DNA of 64,000 nucleotides from Haloglomus litoreum (GCF_029338515.1 NZ_CP119988.1:1116001-1180000); one strand, 5' to 3'. Shown: positions 24,547-33,310, counted from the first letter of the stretch. A program made the numbers and translations. Notes: generated by a model not told the origin, from the letters alone.

Positions 24547-25242
24547 ATGAAGGTAGTCGTCTCCGTCGGGGGGAGCGTCCTCGCGCCGGACCTGGCCGCC
24601 GACCGGGTCGCCGCGTACGGCGACGTGCTGGGGGCCCTCGCCGCGGAGCACGAGGTGGCCGCGGTCGTCGGTGGCGGGCGCGTCGCGCGCGAGTACATCG
24701 ACGCGGCCCGTCAGCTCGGTGGCAACGAGATCGAACTGGACCAGCTCGGCATCGGCGTCACGCGGCTGAACGCCCGCCTCCTCGGTGCCGCGATGGAGGG
24801 GCCCGTCAAGCCGCCCGAGGAGTACGACGCGGCCGCGGAGTCGCTCCGCCGCGATGGGCTCGTCGTGATGGGCGGTGTCGTTCCCGGCCAGACCACCGAC
24901 GCCGTCGCCGCGGCCCTCGCCGAGTACGTCGAGGCGGACCTGCTGGTCTACGCCACGTCGGTCCCGGGCGTGTTCGACGCCGACCCCAACGAGGACCCCG
25001 ACGCCGAGCGCTACGACCGCTTGCCTGCGGCGGACCTCGTGGAACTCGTCGCCTCGGGCGGCTCGCTGGGCTCGGCGGGCTCGAACGCACCCATCGACCT
25101 GCTCGCCGCGAAGCTGGTCCAGCGCTCCGGAACCCGGACGCTCGTCCTCGACGGCGAGGACCCCGAACGGGTCCGCCAGGCCGTCGCCGAGGGCGAGTTC
25201 GACGGCACGGAGATCGTCCCGGACGCGGAGGTGGAGTCGTGA
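24547..25242 (+). CDS. pyrH: UMP kinase, archaeal type
   Basis: A 231-residue amino-acid-kinase-fold enzyme that phosphorylates UMP to UDP. MKVVVSVGGSVLAPD is the ATP phosphate loop and VVGGGRVAREYIDAARQLG the UMP-binding segment. TDAVAAALAEYVEADLLVYAT plus VPGVFDADPNEDPDAERYDR is the nucleotide-binding C-terminal part. The length is typical of the archaeal form. A TATA-like GGTTAA lies about 29 nt before the ATG. Its TGA overlaps the GTG of lysS by four bases (GTGA), so the two genes are coupled. Confidence 0.95.
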   Translation: MKVVVSVGGSVLAPDLAADRVAAYGDVLGALAAEHEVAAVVGGGRVAREYIDAARQLGGNEIELDQLGIGVTRLNARLLGAAMEGPVKPPEEYDAAAESLRRDGLVVMGGVVPGQTTDAVAAALAEYVEADLLVYATSVPGVFDADPNEDPDAERYDRLPAADLVELVASGGSLGSAGSNAPIDLLAAKLVQRSGTRTLVLDGEDPERVRQAVAEGEFDGTEIVPDAEVES

Positions 25243-26987
25243 GCGACGAGGGCGACGACGCGGTCGACGCCCCAACCGGCACCGTGGACGTCCCGCTCGA
25301 CGCGGAGTCGTTCGAGGCGCGCTCGCCCCACACGCTGGCCGAGAGCGACCGTCAGCACGCCTTCTGGGCCGACGCGGTCGCGGATGCCGTCGAGGCACGG
25401 GTCGAGGCGGCGATCGAGGCGGGCGAGCGCGACCCGGACGCCCCCATCGTGGTGAAGGGCGGCATCTCGCCGTCAGGAGTGCCCCACCTCGGCAACATGA
25501 ACGAGGTGATGCGGGGGTACTTCGTCGCCGAGGTGCTCCGCGAGCGCGGCCACGAGGTCCGGCAGGTGTTCACCACGGACGACCGTGACCCGCTGCGGAA
25601 GGTGCCCCGGAAGCTGGCCGACCTCGACGGGAACGTCGTCGGCCTCGGCGAGGTCGAGGACGCGGGCGCGCTGGGCCGGAATCTCGGCAAGCCCTACACC
25701 GCGATTCCGGACCCGTTCGGCTGCTGTGACTCCTACGGCGACCACTTCTCGGAGCTCATCCGGCGGTCGGCCGAGCAGCTGGGCGTCGACATCGAGATCG
25801 TCTCGAACACCGAGCTGTACGAGGCCGGCGACCTGGAGGCCGCCACGCGCGAGGTGCTCGCGAACGCGGATGCCGCCCGCGAGGTGCTGGCCAACTACCA
25901 GAACAAGGTCGACGCCGACTACGTCCCGTTCAACCCCATCTGCGCCGAGTGCGGGAAGGTGACCGAGACCGTCACGAGCATCGACCTCGACGCGGGCACG
26001 GTCGACTACCGCTGTACGGACATGGAGGCCGGCGACAACACCATCGAGGGCTGTGGCCACGAGGGGATCGCCACGTTCCGCGAGGGCAAGCTCCCCTGGC
26101 GGTTCGAGTGGCCGGCCCAGTGGCGCGTCCTCGGGGTGGACTTCGAGCCGTTCGGCAAGGACCACGCCGAGGGGTCCTGGCCCTCCGGCGACCACATCGC
26201 CCGCGCGGTCTTCGGCGATCAGCCGCCCGTGCCGATGGTGTACGAGTGGTTCACGCTCAACGGGGAGCCGTTCTCCTCCTCGGCCGGGAACGTCGTCCTC
26301 GCGGGCGAGGTACTGGACCTGCTGGAGCTGGAGGTGGTCCACTTCTTCTTCGCGAAGGACCCCAAGCGCGCCCGGGACTTCGACATCCACGCGCTGGACC
26401 AGCTCGTCGACGAGTTCGACCGCTTCGAGCGCGTCCACTTCGGCGAGGTCGAGGCCCCCGAGACCGAGCGCGAGCGCGCCGAGCGCGTCTACCCGTTCGT
26501 CGTCGACGAGGTCCGGCCCGACCGGGTGCGCATCGCCTACACGTTCGCCGCGGTACTGGGGATGACCGACGACGCCGAGTTGCGCGAGACGATGGCCCGG
26601 CGCTCGGGTCACATCCCCGACGACGCGCCCGCATGGGCCACCGACGACGCGCTCGACCGCGTCCCGCTCGCCCGGAACTGGGCGGTGCGGACGGACAACG
26701 AGTACAACTACCGGCTCGCCGAGGACCTGCCCGACGTCGAGTTCGACGCGAACACGGAGGCGGCACTCTCGGAGCTGGCCGAGTTCATCGAGGCCGAGGA
26801 GCCCGACGGCGAGGCCCTGCAGGAGGCCGTCTACGAGACCGCACGCGGGAACGACGTGGACGTGGGCGACTTCTTCACCGCGGGCTATCGGCTGTTCCTC
26901 GACGAGGACCAGGGCCCGCGGCTGGGGCCGTTCCTCGCGGCGCTGGACCGCCAGTTCGTGGTGCGACGGTTGCGGCTGGAGGGCTGA
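25239..26987 (+). CDS. lysS: Lysyl-tRNA synthetase, class I
   Basis: A 582-residue class I LysRS, the archaeal form unrelated to the bacterial class II enzyme. The HIGH-equivalent is SGVPHLGNMNE after IVVKGGISP. A zinc-binding insertion is seen with CAECGKVTE and YRCTDMEAGD followed by CGH. The KMSKS-equivalent is FSSSAGNVV. The C-terminal anticodon-binding part is helical. The acidic N-terminal extension (DEGDDAVDAPTGTVD) is a halophilic addition. It begins with GTG at 25239, overlapping the pyrH stop. Confidence 0.96.
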   Translation: MSDEGDDAVDAPTGTVDVPLDAESFEARSPHTLAESDRQHAFWADAVADAVEARVEAAIEAGERDPDAPIVVKGGISPSGVPHLGNMNEVMRGYFVAEVLRERGHEVRQVFTTDDRDPLRKVPRKLADLDGNVVGLGEVEDAGALGRNLGKPYTAIPDPFGCCDSYGDHFSELIRRSAEQLGVDIEIVSNTELYEAGDLEAATREVLANADAAREVLANYQNKVDADYVPFNPICAECGKVTETVTSIDLDAGTVDYRCTDMEAGDNTIEGCGHEGIATFREGKLPWRFEWPAQWRVLGVDFEPFGKDHAEGSWPSGDHIARAVFGDQPPVPMVYEWFTLNGEPFSSSAGNVVLAGEVLDLLELEVVHFFFAKDPKRARDFDIHALDQLVDEFDRFERVHFGEVEAPETERERAERVYPFVVDEVRPDRVRIAYTFAAVLGMTDDAELRETMARRSGHIPDDAPAWATDDALDRVPLARNWAVRTDNEYNYRLAEDLPDVEFDANTEAALSELAEFIEAEEPDGEALQEAVYETARGNDVDVGDFFTAGYRLFLDEDQGPRLGPFLAALDRQFVVRRLRLEG

Positions 26988-27002
26988 GCCCGAAGCCCTC
27001 CG

Positions 27003-27827
27003 TCAGCGCGTCTCGTCCCCCATCCCGGTGTAGAGTTCGCCGTCCATCGCCACCCAGCCGCTCTGGCTGCCGGCCATCCGCAGGGTCGCCTCCTGGACGA
27101 ACTCGTTGAAGCCGTTGCTGAGGCCGAACCCCCACTCGTTCAGGCCACGGAGCTCCACCGTGAGGTGGGCGACGTTGGCGTCGGTCGTCTCGTAGGCGAC
27201 GTAGCCGGGCGTCTCGAACGTCGTGCAGGCGGCGTTCTCGTCGTCGGGCCAGTACGGCTCGCAGGCGTCGGCCGTCAGGTTCTCGACCGGTCGGAGGACG
27301 GCGGCGCCGGCGACGGGGTCGACCACGTCGACGCGGTCCTCGACCGGGACGTAGACCGAGAACCGGTAGTAGGTCGGCTCGGCGTACGCCCGCTTGTTGC
27401 TCATGTCGGCCGGGAGTTCGTCCTCGGGGACCTTCTCCCAGCCGAGGTGCGTACCGTTGTCGGCGAACTCGTGGACGAGGTAGTAGAGCTCACCCTCGAC
27501 GCGGTCGGCCGTCAGCGCCAGCATCGGGCCCTCGGGTGTCTCGACGAGTTCGACCCGCCAGTCGGCCGCGCCGTCCTCGGTCTCCACCGTGACGTTGGCC
27601 GCGTCGATGAGGGCCGTCCCGTTCGCGACGGGAACCGGGAGGTAGAGCGTGACGTTGGTCAGTGTCTCGTTCGTCGCGAGCGTCCCGTCGTACTGGTAGT
27701 AACTGTTGTAGCTGCCGGCGATGCCGAATCCACCGAGGGCACCGAGGAGGAACAGGAAGCCACCGGCGACGACCGCGAGGGCGACCACGACGGTCGCCGC
27801 GGCGATGCCGACGGCGCGGAGGTTCAT
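27003..27827 (-). CDS. Membrane-anchored exported protein of unknown function
   Basis: A 274-residue haloarchaeal protein I do not recognise by name. One N-terminal membrane segment (AAATVVVALAVVAGGFLFLLGAL without its first residues) anchors a large outside domain. That domain is rich in Asn-X-Thr/Ser sequons (for example TNETLTNVTLY, NGTALID, DNGTHLG), so it is probably N-glycosylated. Two Cys near residues 190-205 (DACEPYW and NAACTTF) could form a disulfide. The C-terminus ends without a sorting signal. It is convergent with lysS (15 bp apart). Confidence 0.65.
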   Translation of the reverse strand: MNLRAVGIAAATVVVALAVVAGGFLFLLGALGGFGIAGSYNSYYQYDGTLATNETLTNVTLYLPVPVANGTALIDAANVTVETEDGAADWRVELVETPEGPMLALTADRVEGELYYLVHEFADNGTHLGWEKVPEDELPADMSNKRAYAEPTYYRFSVYVPVEDRVDVVDPVAGAAVLRPVENLTADACEPYWPDDENAACTTFETPGYVAYETTDANVAHLTVELRGLNEWGFGLSNGFNEFVQEATLRMAGSQSGWVAMDGELYTGMGDETR

Positions 27828-27906
27828 CTATATCACCACCGGATAGTGGCGCTATTCGGAGATATACCAACGACCCGATTCCCGATTCCGGAGAAGGGGG
27901 CCGCGG

Positions 27907-29157
27907 CTACGCGTAGTACTCCCAGTCCTCGACGGGGACCGTCGCGCCCTCCGCGTACCCCTCCGTCTCCTCGGGGACGACGACCCACCCGTCGGCCAGC
28001 GCCACGGAGGACAGGACGCCGGACCCGGAGGCGCGCGTCGGCGTCGCCTCCAGTCCGGCCTCCCCTTCGCCCGACTCCGCCACCGTGACCCGCGCGAACG
28101 TCTTGACGCCCGGTTCGCTGGGAAGCTTCCGTGTCAGCGTCGCCGTCCGCGTCGGATGCTCGCGGAGCGGCATCTGGCCAGCCCACTTGATGGCCGGCCG
28201 GAGGAACTGGACGGCGTTGACGATACAGGCGACCGGATACCCGGGGAGCATCAGGACCGGCGTGTCCCGGACCACACCGAAGCCGAACGGGTGGCCCGGC
28301 TTCAGGGCGACCCCGTGGACCAGCACCTCGCCGAGGCGGTCGACGACCTCCGGGATGAGGTCCCGCTCCCCGACCGAGGAGCCGCCCGTCGTGACGATGA
28401 GGTCCTTCGTGAGGTCGCGCTCGATGGCCGCACGCAGCGCCTCGGGGTCGTCGGTGACGGTGTTGCGGTAGGTCGCCGCGCCGCCCCAGCGCTCGACGTA
28501 CCGGGAGACCGTGAGGCCGTTCGTCTCGACCACCTCGCCCGGACCGGGGTCGCGTTCGACGACCTCCTCGCCGGTCGGGATGACACCGACCATGGGCCGG
28601 TCGTGGACCCGCACGCGTCGGACGCCACAGGATTTGAGCAGGCCCAGGTCCGACGGCCGGAGCTGGTGGCCGGGGTCGTAGAGTCGCTGTCCCTCCTCGA
28701 CGTCCTCGCCGGGGGGTGCGACGTTCTCGCCCTCGGCCACGGCGTCGAACACCTCCACCTCCCCGGCGAACAGGTCGGTCTGTTCGACCATCACGACGGC
28801 ATCGGCGCCATCGGGCAGCGCACTCCCGGTGTGGACGCGGGTTGCCTCACCCGGGCCGACGCTGGCGTCCTCGGGGTCGGTCCCCTCGTCGTCGCCCACC
28901 TCGCGCAGGACCTCCGGCGCGCGGTCGCTGGCGCCGAACGTGTCCGCGGCCCGGACGGCGAACCCGTCCATCGCGGCGCGGTGGTAGTCCGGGACCGCGT
29001 GCCGGGCGTCGACCGGCTCGGCCAGCGCCCGCCCCTCGGCGGCCGACAGGGGGACCGTGTCCGTCCGGTCGACGGGTGTCACGGCCTCGCGGAGCCGTTC
29101 GCGGGCGGGGGCCACCCGGGTCACCTCCTTGAACCCGTGGTCGTGCAGGTCGCTCAT
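27907..29157 (-). CDS. moeA: Molybdopterin molybdotransferase MoeA
   Basis: A 416-residue stand-alone MoeA. EGRALAEPVDARHAVPDYHR is the opening, DAVVMVEQTDLF the substrate loop and MVGVIPTGEEVV the domain III start. LIVTTGGSSVGERDLIP and ALKPGHPFGFG line the active site, with LMLPGYPVACIV after it. The C-terminal domain IV has GVLSSVALADGWVV. It inserts molybdenum or tungsten into adenylylated molybdopterin. The paralogue at 11721-13619 carries an additional binding domain, so the two may differ in metal or regulation, as MoeA pairs in archaea often do. Confidence 0.93.
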   Translation of the reverse strand: MSDLHDHGFKEVTRVAPARERLREAVTPVDRTDTVPLSAAEGRALAEPVDARHAVPDYHRAAMDGFAVRAADTFGASDRAPEVLREVGDDEGTDPEDASVGPGEATRVHTGSALPDGADAVVMVEQTDLFAGEVEVFDAVAEGENVAPPGEDVEEGQRLYDPGHQLRPSDLGLLKSCGVRRVRVHDRPMVGVIPTGEEVVERDPGPGEVVETNGLTVSRYVERWGGAATYRNTVTDDPEALRAAIERDLTKDLIVTTGGSSVGERDLIPEVVDRLGEVLVHGVALKPGHPFGFGVVRDTPVLMLPGYPVACIVNAVQFLRPAIKWAGQMPLREHPTRTATLTRKLPSEPGVKTFARVTVAESGEGEAGLEATPTRASGSGVLSSVALADGWVVVPEETEGYAEGATVPVEDWEYYA

Positions 29158-29249
29158 ATCGGAGTCGAGGGGCGGGTGGCGCAAAAACGGGCGGGTCGAG
29201 CGGCTCCCGGCCAGGAAGATACTTACCGCCGAGGGACACCCCTTCTGAC

Positions 29250-30329
29250 ATGAACCGGCGGCAGGCCCTCCGTCAGTTCCACCGGTCGCGGACGACCGAC
29301 GAGCGGTGGCTCCCGGGCGAGTCGGGGAGCGAGGGGGTCGGCCGACGGACGTGGCTGAAACGTCTGGGCGCGGCCGTCGTGGGGGTCGGGGCCGCGAAGG
29401 CCCTCGACAACGTCGTCGTCGGCTACGGTGTCGTCACGGGGACGAACCTCACCGAGCAGTCGATGGCGTCGCTCGTCTCGGCGCCCTTCGCCTGGAACGA
29501 CCGGTGGGTCGAGGTTCCGGGCGGTCGCATCGAACTGTCCAACGGCGGGGAGCGGCTGTCGCTCCGGGGCGCCGGGAGCCGGTCGTTCATCGTCGGGGAG
29601 ACGACGCCCGAGCGTGCGCGCGAGGCCGCGGCGGCGGTCGGCGTCGACCCGGACGCCGCCGAGCAGGCCGTGGCCGACATCCGGGCGTTCCGCGAGGGCG
29701 CGGTGCGGTACGAGCCGCTGCCGTTCGACGAGTTCGGGGCGGCCGCGGCCGAGGGGACGGCACGTCCGGCGACGACGGGCCTGATGCGCGCCATCCTCCG
29801 GGAGGTGGACCCGGCGGCGGTCGCCGCGTTCGTCGGCGTCCACCCCTCCGAGCCCGTGGCGCTGGCCCCGGCGCTGGCCGAGGCGTTCCGCGAGCACACC
29901 TACTACGACCTGCCGCGGTACGCGGCCGGCTCCGTCGAGGACAACGTCATCATGGGTGCGGCGGACCTGCGCCGGTACTTCGAGTCGCCCACCTCGTTCG
30001 AGGCGCTGGCGAGCGGCGAGACGAGCGGGATGTTCTGCTACGAGTTCACCTTCCGGTCGGTGCAGGCGTTCCACGCCCAGCCCGCCCTCGACCAGTCCCC
30101 GCCGGTCGCCGCGTGCAAGGTGTTCGACGAGCGCCACAAGCACGTCTACACCGCGCTGGCGACCGTGACGCGCCGGGACGGCGACCTCGTCGTCCCGATG
30201 ACGTTCGTCGATTACACCCACACGACGCTGTACGACGATCTCAACCTGCGTGGCGTCATGGGCGAGGGGCTGAACGGCTACACCAGCCGCCACCGCGCGA
30301 CGGAGTTGCGCTGGTGGAGCAGCGGCTGA
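29250..30329 (+). CDS. Tat-type exported protein of unknown function beside archaeosortases
   Basis: A 359-residue protein. After a 30-residue polar leader, VGRRTWLKRLGAAVVGVGAA resembles a Tat signal with a twin Arg and a hydrophobic core. The rest is mixed alpha/beta with GVHPSEPVALAPALAEAF, FTFRSVQAFHAQPALD and HKHVYTALATVTRRDG. No known catalytic motif is apparent. The C-terminus is polar, with no PGF-CTERM-like tripartite signal, so it is not itself a recognisable sortase substrate. A TATA-like GATACTTA is centred 28 nt upstream. The archaeosortase genes follow on the same strand 75 bp downstream, but have their own promoters. Confidence 0.65.
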   Translation: MNRRQALRQFHRSRTTDERWLPGESGSEGVGRRTWLKRLGAAVVGVGAAKALDNVVVGYGVVTGTNLTEQSMASLVSAPFAWNDRWVEVPGGRIELSNGGERLSLRGAGSRSFIVGETTPERAREAAAAVGVDPDAAEQAVADIRAFREGAVRYEPLPFDEFGAAAAEGTARPATTGLMRAILREVDPAAVAAFVGVHPSEPVALAPALAEAFREHTYYDLPRYAAGSVEDNVIMGAADLRRYFESPTSFEALASGETSGMFCYEFTFRSVQAFHAQPALDQSPPVAACKVFDERHKHVYTALATVTRRDGDLVVPMTFVDYTHTTLYDDLNLRGVMGEGLNGYTSRHRATELRWWSSG

Positions 30330-30376
30330 CCGGGCCGTGCCGGTCGTGCACACGCCCCGAGGCCAGCCACAAGCGG

Positions 30377-30381
30377 TATAT
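30377..30381 (+). promoter_or_regulatory. TATA box of first archaeosortase gene
   Basis: TATAT (in GCGGTATATCCC) is centred 26 nt before the GTG at 30405, giving a leaderless transcript and supporting GTG as the start. Confidence 0.5.
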
Positions 30382-30404
30382 CCCGGCACGACGACCACTC
30401 ACCC

Positions 30405-31361
30405 GTGTCGCAGGCGCTGACCGACGCGCTGGCCTGGGTGTCCATCGCCGCGTTCGTCGTGGCGGTGCTCGCGGAGCTGCGCGACCGCCGGACGGCGAGT
30501 CTCGCCGCCGCGGGCGCGTGGGCCCTGTTCGCGGTGTTCTGGCTGGCGCTCATTCCGCAGTTCCTGCTCGTCGAGAAGAGCGCCATCGAAGGCGTTCTCA
30601 GTGCGCTCGCCGTCCCTGCCTCGCTGTCGGCGGCGTACCTCCTCTACCGGGGTCGCGAGTCCCTGCTCGTCCTCACCCGCGGGGTCGCGGTGATGGGGCT
30701 CATCTACCTGCCCGCGACGACCATCCCGTGGATCTACGGGTCGCTCATCGAGACGACGACGGCGCAGACCAACGTGCTCATCGAGGCCGCTGGCTACGAC
30801 CCCACTGTCGCGACGGGCGAGGAGGGCCTCCGCAACACGTTCGTCTTCAACACGGACGGGAACACGTACGAGACGTTCATCGTCCTCGCCTGTACGGGGC
30901 TGGGAAGCATGGCCATCTTCGCGGGGCTCATCGCCGCCGTCCGTGCGCCGCTCCGCCGGAAACTGGCCGCCTTCGCCATCAGCGTCCCGGTCATCTGGGT
31001 GCTCAACCTCGTCCGGAACGCGTTCATCGCGGTCGCGTTCGGCAAGCAGTGGTTCCAGGTCGCGGTCCCGCAGGTGTCGGCCCTGTTCGGCATCCAGCCG
31101 GACGAGGTGGGGCTGGTGTCGTTCTACCTCGCCGACAAGGTCATCTCCCAGTCCGCCTCCGTGGTCGCGCTCGTGCTCATCACGTACCCCGTCGTCCGGG
31201 CGCTCCCGGAACTCGCGGGCGTGCTGGACGACGCGCTCTACGTCGTCACCTACCGCGAGTTCCACACCGCGGAGGCGCTCGGGCTGGAGGCCGACTCCGA
31301 CCGGACGACGGCGGCCCCCCCGGGGGACTCCGAGACCGTCGGCCACTCCGACGACGACTGA
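30405..31361 (+). CDS. Archaeosortase A paralogue with altered third active-site residue
   Basis: A 318-residue polytopic membrane protein of the exosortase/archaeosortase family, whose members cleave C-terminal PGF-type signals and link the protein to lipid. The Cys nucleophile is C163 in LACTGLGSMAIFAGL. The first Arg is R204 in LNLVRNAFI, 41 residues later, as in characterised ArtA. The third position, which should be Arg, is K245 in FYLADKVISQ, and there is a two-residue insertion before it. About eight membrane helices are seen. The C-terminal tail is acidic. It lies 91 bp before a second, canonical copy. It may be active with different specificity, or impaired. Confidence 0.88.
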   Translation: MSQALTDALAWVSIAAFVVAVLAELRDRRTASLAAAGAWALFAVFWLALIPQFLLVEKSAIEGVLSALAVPASLSAAYLLYRGRESLLVLTRGVAVMGLIYLPATTIPWIYGSLIETTTAQTNVLIEAAGYDPTVATGEEGLRNTFVFNTDGNTYETFIVLACTGLGSMAIFAGLIAAVRAPLRRKLAAFAISVPVIWVLNLVRNAFIAVAFGKQWFQVAVPQVSALFGIQPDEVGLVSFYLADKVISQSASVVALVLITYPVVRALPELAGVLDDALYVVTYREFHTAEALGLEADSDRTTAAPPGDSETVGHSDDD

Positions 31362-31423
31362 CGATGCCCGGGCCGTCGCACCGTCTCGCCTCATGTACCC
31401 CCGGTGTCCTCCCGGGCAAGAGC

Positions 31424-31427
31424 TATA
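31424..31427 (+). promoter_or_regulatory. TATA box of second archaeosortase gene
   Basis: TATA (in AGCTATAGG) is centred about 27 nt before the ATG at 31453. This favours that ATG over the in-frame GTG at 31429, which would lie only about 4 nt from the TATA. Confidence 0.5.
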
Positions 31428-31452
31428 GGTGGAATTTCCCAACGGTGGAGCG

Positions 31453-32511
31453 ATGAGTGGACCGGCCGCGGCGCTCCTGTCGGGACTCGACGCGCTGGGG
31501 GCGCTGTCGGACCCGCTCGCGTGGCTGGTCGTGGCGGCCTTCGTCGGCGGCAGCCTTCTCGAGCTCCGGGCCCGCGAGCCCGCGCGCTACGTGCTGGTGG
31601 GGGCGTGGCTCCTGTTCGCGCTGTTCTGGTTCACGCTGGTCCACCACTTCGCGTTCGAGCAGAAGTCGCTCATCGAGGGGATCGGCAGCCTCGCCGCCGT
31701 CCCCATCTCCGTCTACGTCGGCTACCTCCTCCTCCAGGGCCGCGACTCGCTGTTCGTCCTCTCGCGGGCCGTCGCCGGGATGGGGGCCGTCTTCATGCCG
31801 TTCGAGGCGCTCGCCGTCCTCCGGCGGCCGCTCATCGAGATCGTCACGTCACAGACGGAGTTCCTGATGGCGCTGCTCGGCCAGGACCCGACGGTGCTGA
31901 CGTGGTCGGAGGCGACCGAACGCATCGCCGCCCAGTACGACTGGTCGGCTGCCCGCGCCCGGAGCTTCAGCGACGCGCGGGGCTACTACGACTACCGGAA
32001 CACCTTCTTCTGGCTCCACGACGGTCAGTACCCCATCACGTACACCATCCGGCTGGCGTGCACGGGGCTGGGGAGCATGGCCATCTTCGCGGGGCTCATC
32101 GTCGCCGTCCGGGCGCCGCTCCGCCGGAAGGCCCGCGCGTTCGCCGTCTCGGTCCCCGTCATCTACGCGCTGAACCTCGTCCGCAACGTCTTCATCGGCC
32201 TCGCGTTCGGCCAGCAGCGGATGCAGTGGTTCGTCCCGCAGGTGATGGACCTGTTCGGGACCACCGACCCGCGGATGGTGTCGTACTTCCTGGCCGACCG
32301 TGTGCTCGCCCAGTCGCTGTCGGTCGTGGCGCTGGTCGCCGTCACCTACCTCGTCGTCCGCGAGCTACCGGAGGTGCTGACCGTCGTCGAGGACGTGCTG
32401 TACGTCCTCACGGGGAGCGAGTACGACCTCGGCGCGGCGCTGGATGTCGAGGGGACGAGCGACGACCCCGAGCCGGAGCCGGGGGCGGTCCGTGCCGACG
32501 GCGGGGACTGA
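31453..32511 (+). CDS. artA: Archaeosortase A
   Basis: A 352-residue polytopic membrane transpeptidase that processes PGF-CTERM proteins such as the S-layer glycoprotein. The catalytic residues C203 (LACTGLGSM), R244 (LNLVRNVFI) and R283 (FLADRVLAQ) are spaced 41 and 39, identical to C173, R214 and R253 of Haloferax volcanii ArtA. A long outside loop near residues 145-190 (AQYDWSAARARSF) is unlike the first copy. The C-terminal tail is acidic with a SEYDLGAALD segment. It has its own promoter. dph5 is convergent, its stop one base beyond this stop. Confidence 0.93.
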   Translation: MSGPAAALLSGLDALGALSDPLAWLVVAAFVGGSLLELRAREPARYVLVGAWLLFALFWFTLVHHFAFEQKSLIEGIGSLAAVPISVYVGYLLLQGRDSLFVLSRAVAGMGAVFMPFEALAVLRRPLIEIVTSQTEFLMALLGQDPTVLTWSEATERIAAQYDWSAARARSFSDARGYYDYRNTFFWLHDGQYPITYTIRLACTGLGSMAIFAGLIVAVRAPLRRKARAFAVSVPVIYALNLVRNVFIGLAFGQQRMQWFVPQVMDLFGTTDPRMVSYFLADRVLAQSLSVVALVAVTYLVVRELPEVLTVVEDVLYVLTGSEYDLGAALDVEGTSDDPEPEPGAVRADGGD

Positions 32512-32512
32512 C

Positions 32513-33310
32513 TCAGGCCAGTCGCTCGTCGGCCAGTTCGACGGGCGCGCCCGCCAGCTCCACCAGTGCGTCCCGTTCGATGTAGTGCAACTCGCCCGGT
32601 AGCACGAGCAGGTGGAGCGGGTCGCCGAAGTCCCGCTCCGCGAGCGCCGACAGGCGGTCGGCCGCGACGACCGGGTCGGGGCTGCCGGCCCGTGCGACGA
32701 CGACGCCGAGGTCGTCGCCCCGGCCCGCCTCGGTCAGCAACCCGGCGGCGGTGCTCGCGGCCATGTACTCGTCCTCCTCGACGAGTTCGTGGTCGACCTT
32801 GATGTCGAGGAAGCAGAGCGTGTGGAGCCCGCGCTCGCGGTTCGCGTCGACGGTGTCGAGCACGCTCGCGGGCACGTCGTCGCCGCCGTGCGCGTACGGG
32901 AACGGGAGCGTCGTCGCCTTCCCGAAACGGTAGTTCTGCAGGCCAGTCAGCGAGGCCGCGGCCGCTGCCGCCGTGGTACCGTGGACGACGCGCGTCTCGA
33001 TGCCGCGCTCGTGGGCACGCAGGCGCAGGTCGACGTGCGTGGTGGCGATCATCGTGTCGCCCGCGGTGCAGAAGACGGCGTCCCCCGACTCGGCGGCGTC
33101 GAGGATGGGCTCGGGGTCCTGTTCGACGCCCTCACGGTCGCGGACCTCGACCGCGATATCGTGTTCGGCTTCGAGGTCGGCGAGTGTCGCGCCGGCGAGC
33201 TTGCTGGTGTAGAACTCGGCGAAGACACGGTCCGCCGCGCGGAGGGCGTCGCGGCCCTCGACGGTGACCGAGCGTTCGTCCCAGAGGCCGAGGCCGACGA
33301 AGGTGAGCAT
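32513..33310 (-). CDS. dph5: Diphthine synthase
   Basis: A 265-residue tetrapyrrole-methylase-fold enzyme that trimethylates the modified His of elongation factor 2 on the way to diphthamide. MLTFVGLGLWDERSVTVEG and FAEFYTSKLA are the N-terminal signatures. GDAVFCTAGDTMIATTHVDL forms the AdoMet site, followed by VVHGTTAAAAAASLTGLQNY. The length is typical of archaeal Dph5. I chose the ATG at 33310, since MLTFVGLGL is the conserved N-terminus. Confidence 0.96.
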   Translation of the reverse strand: MLTFVGLGLWDERSVTVEGRDALRAADRVFAEFYTSKLAGATLADLEAEHDIAVEVRDREGVEQDPEPILDAAESGDAVFCTAGDTMIATTHVDLRLRAHERGIETRVVHGTTAAAAAASLTGLQNYRFGKATTLPFPYAHGGDDVPASVLDTVDANRERGLHTLCFLDIKVDHELVEEDEYMAASTAAGLLTEAGRGDDLGVVVARAGSPDPVVAADRLSALAERDFGDPLHLLVLPGELHYIERDALVELAGAPVELADERLA

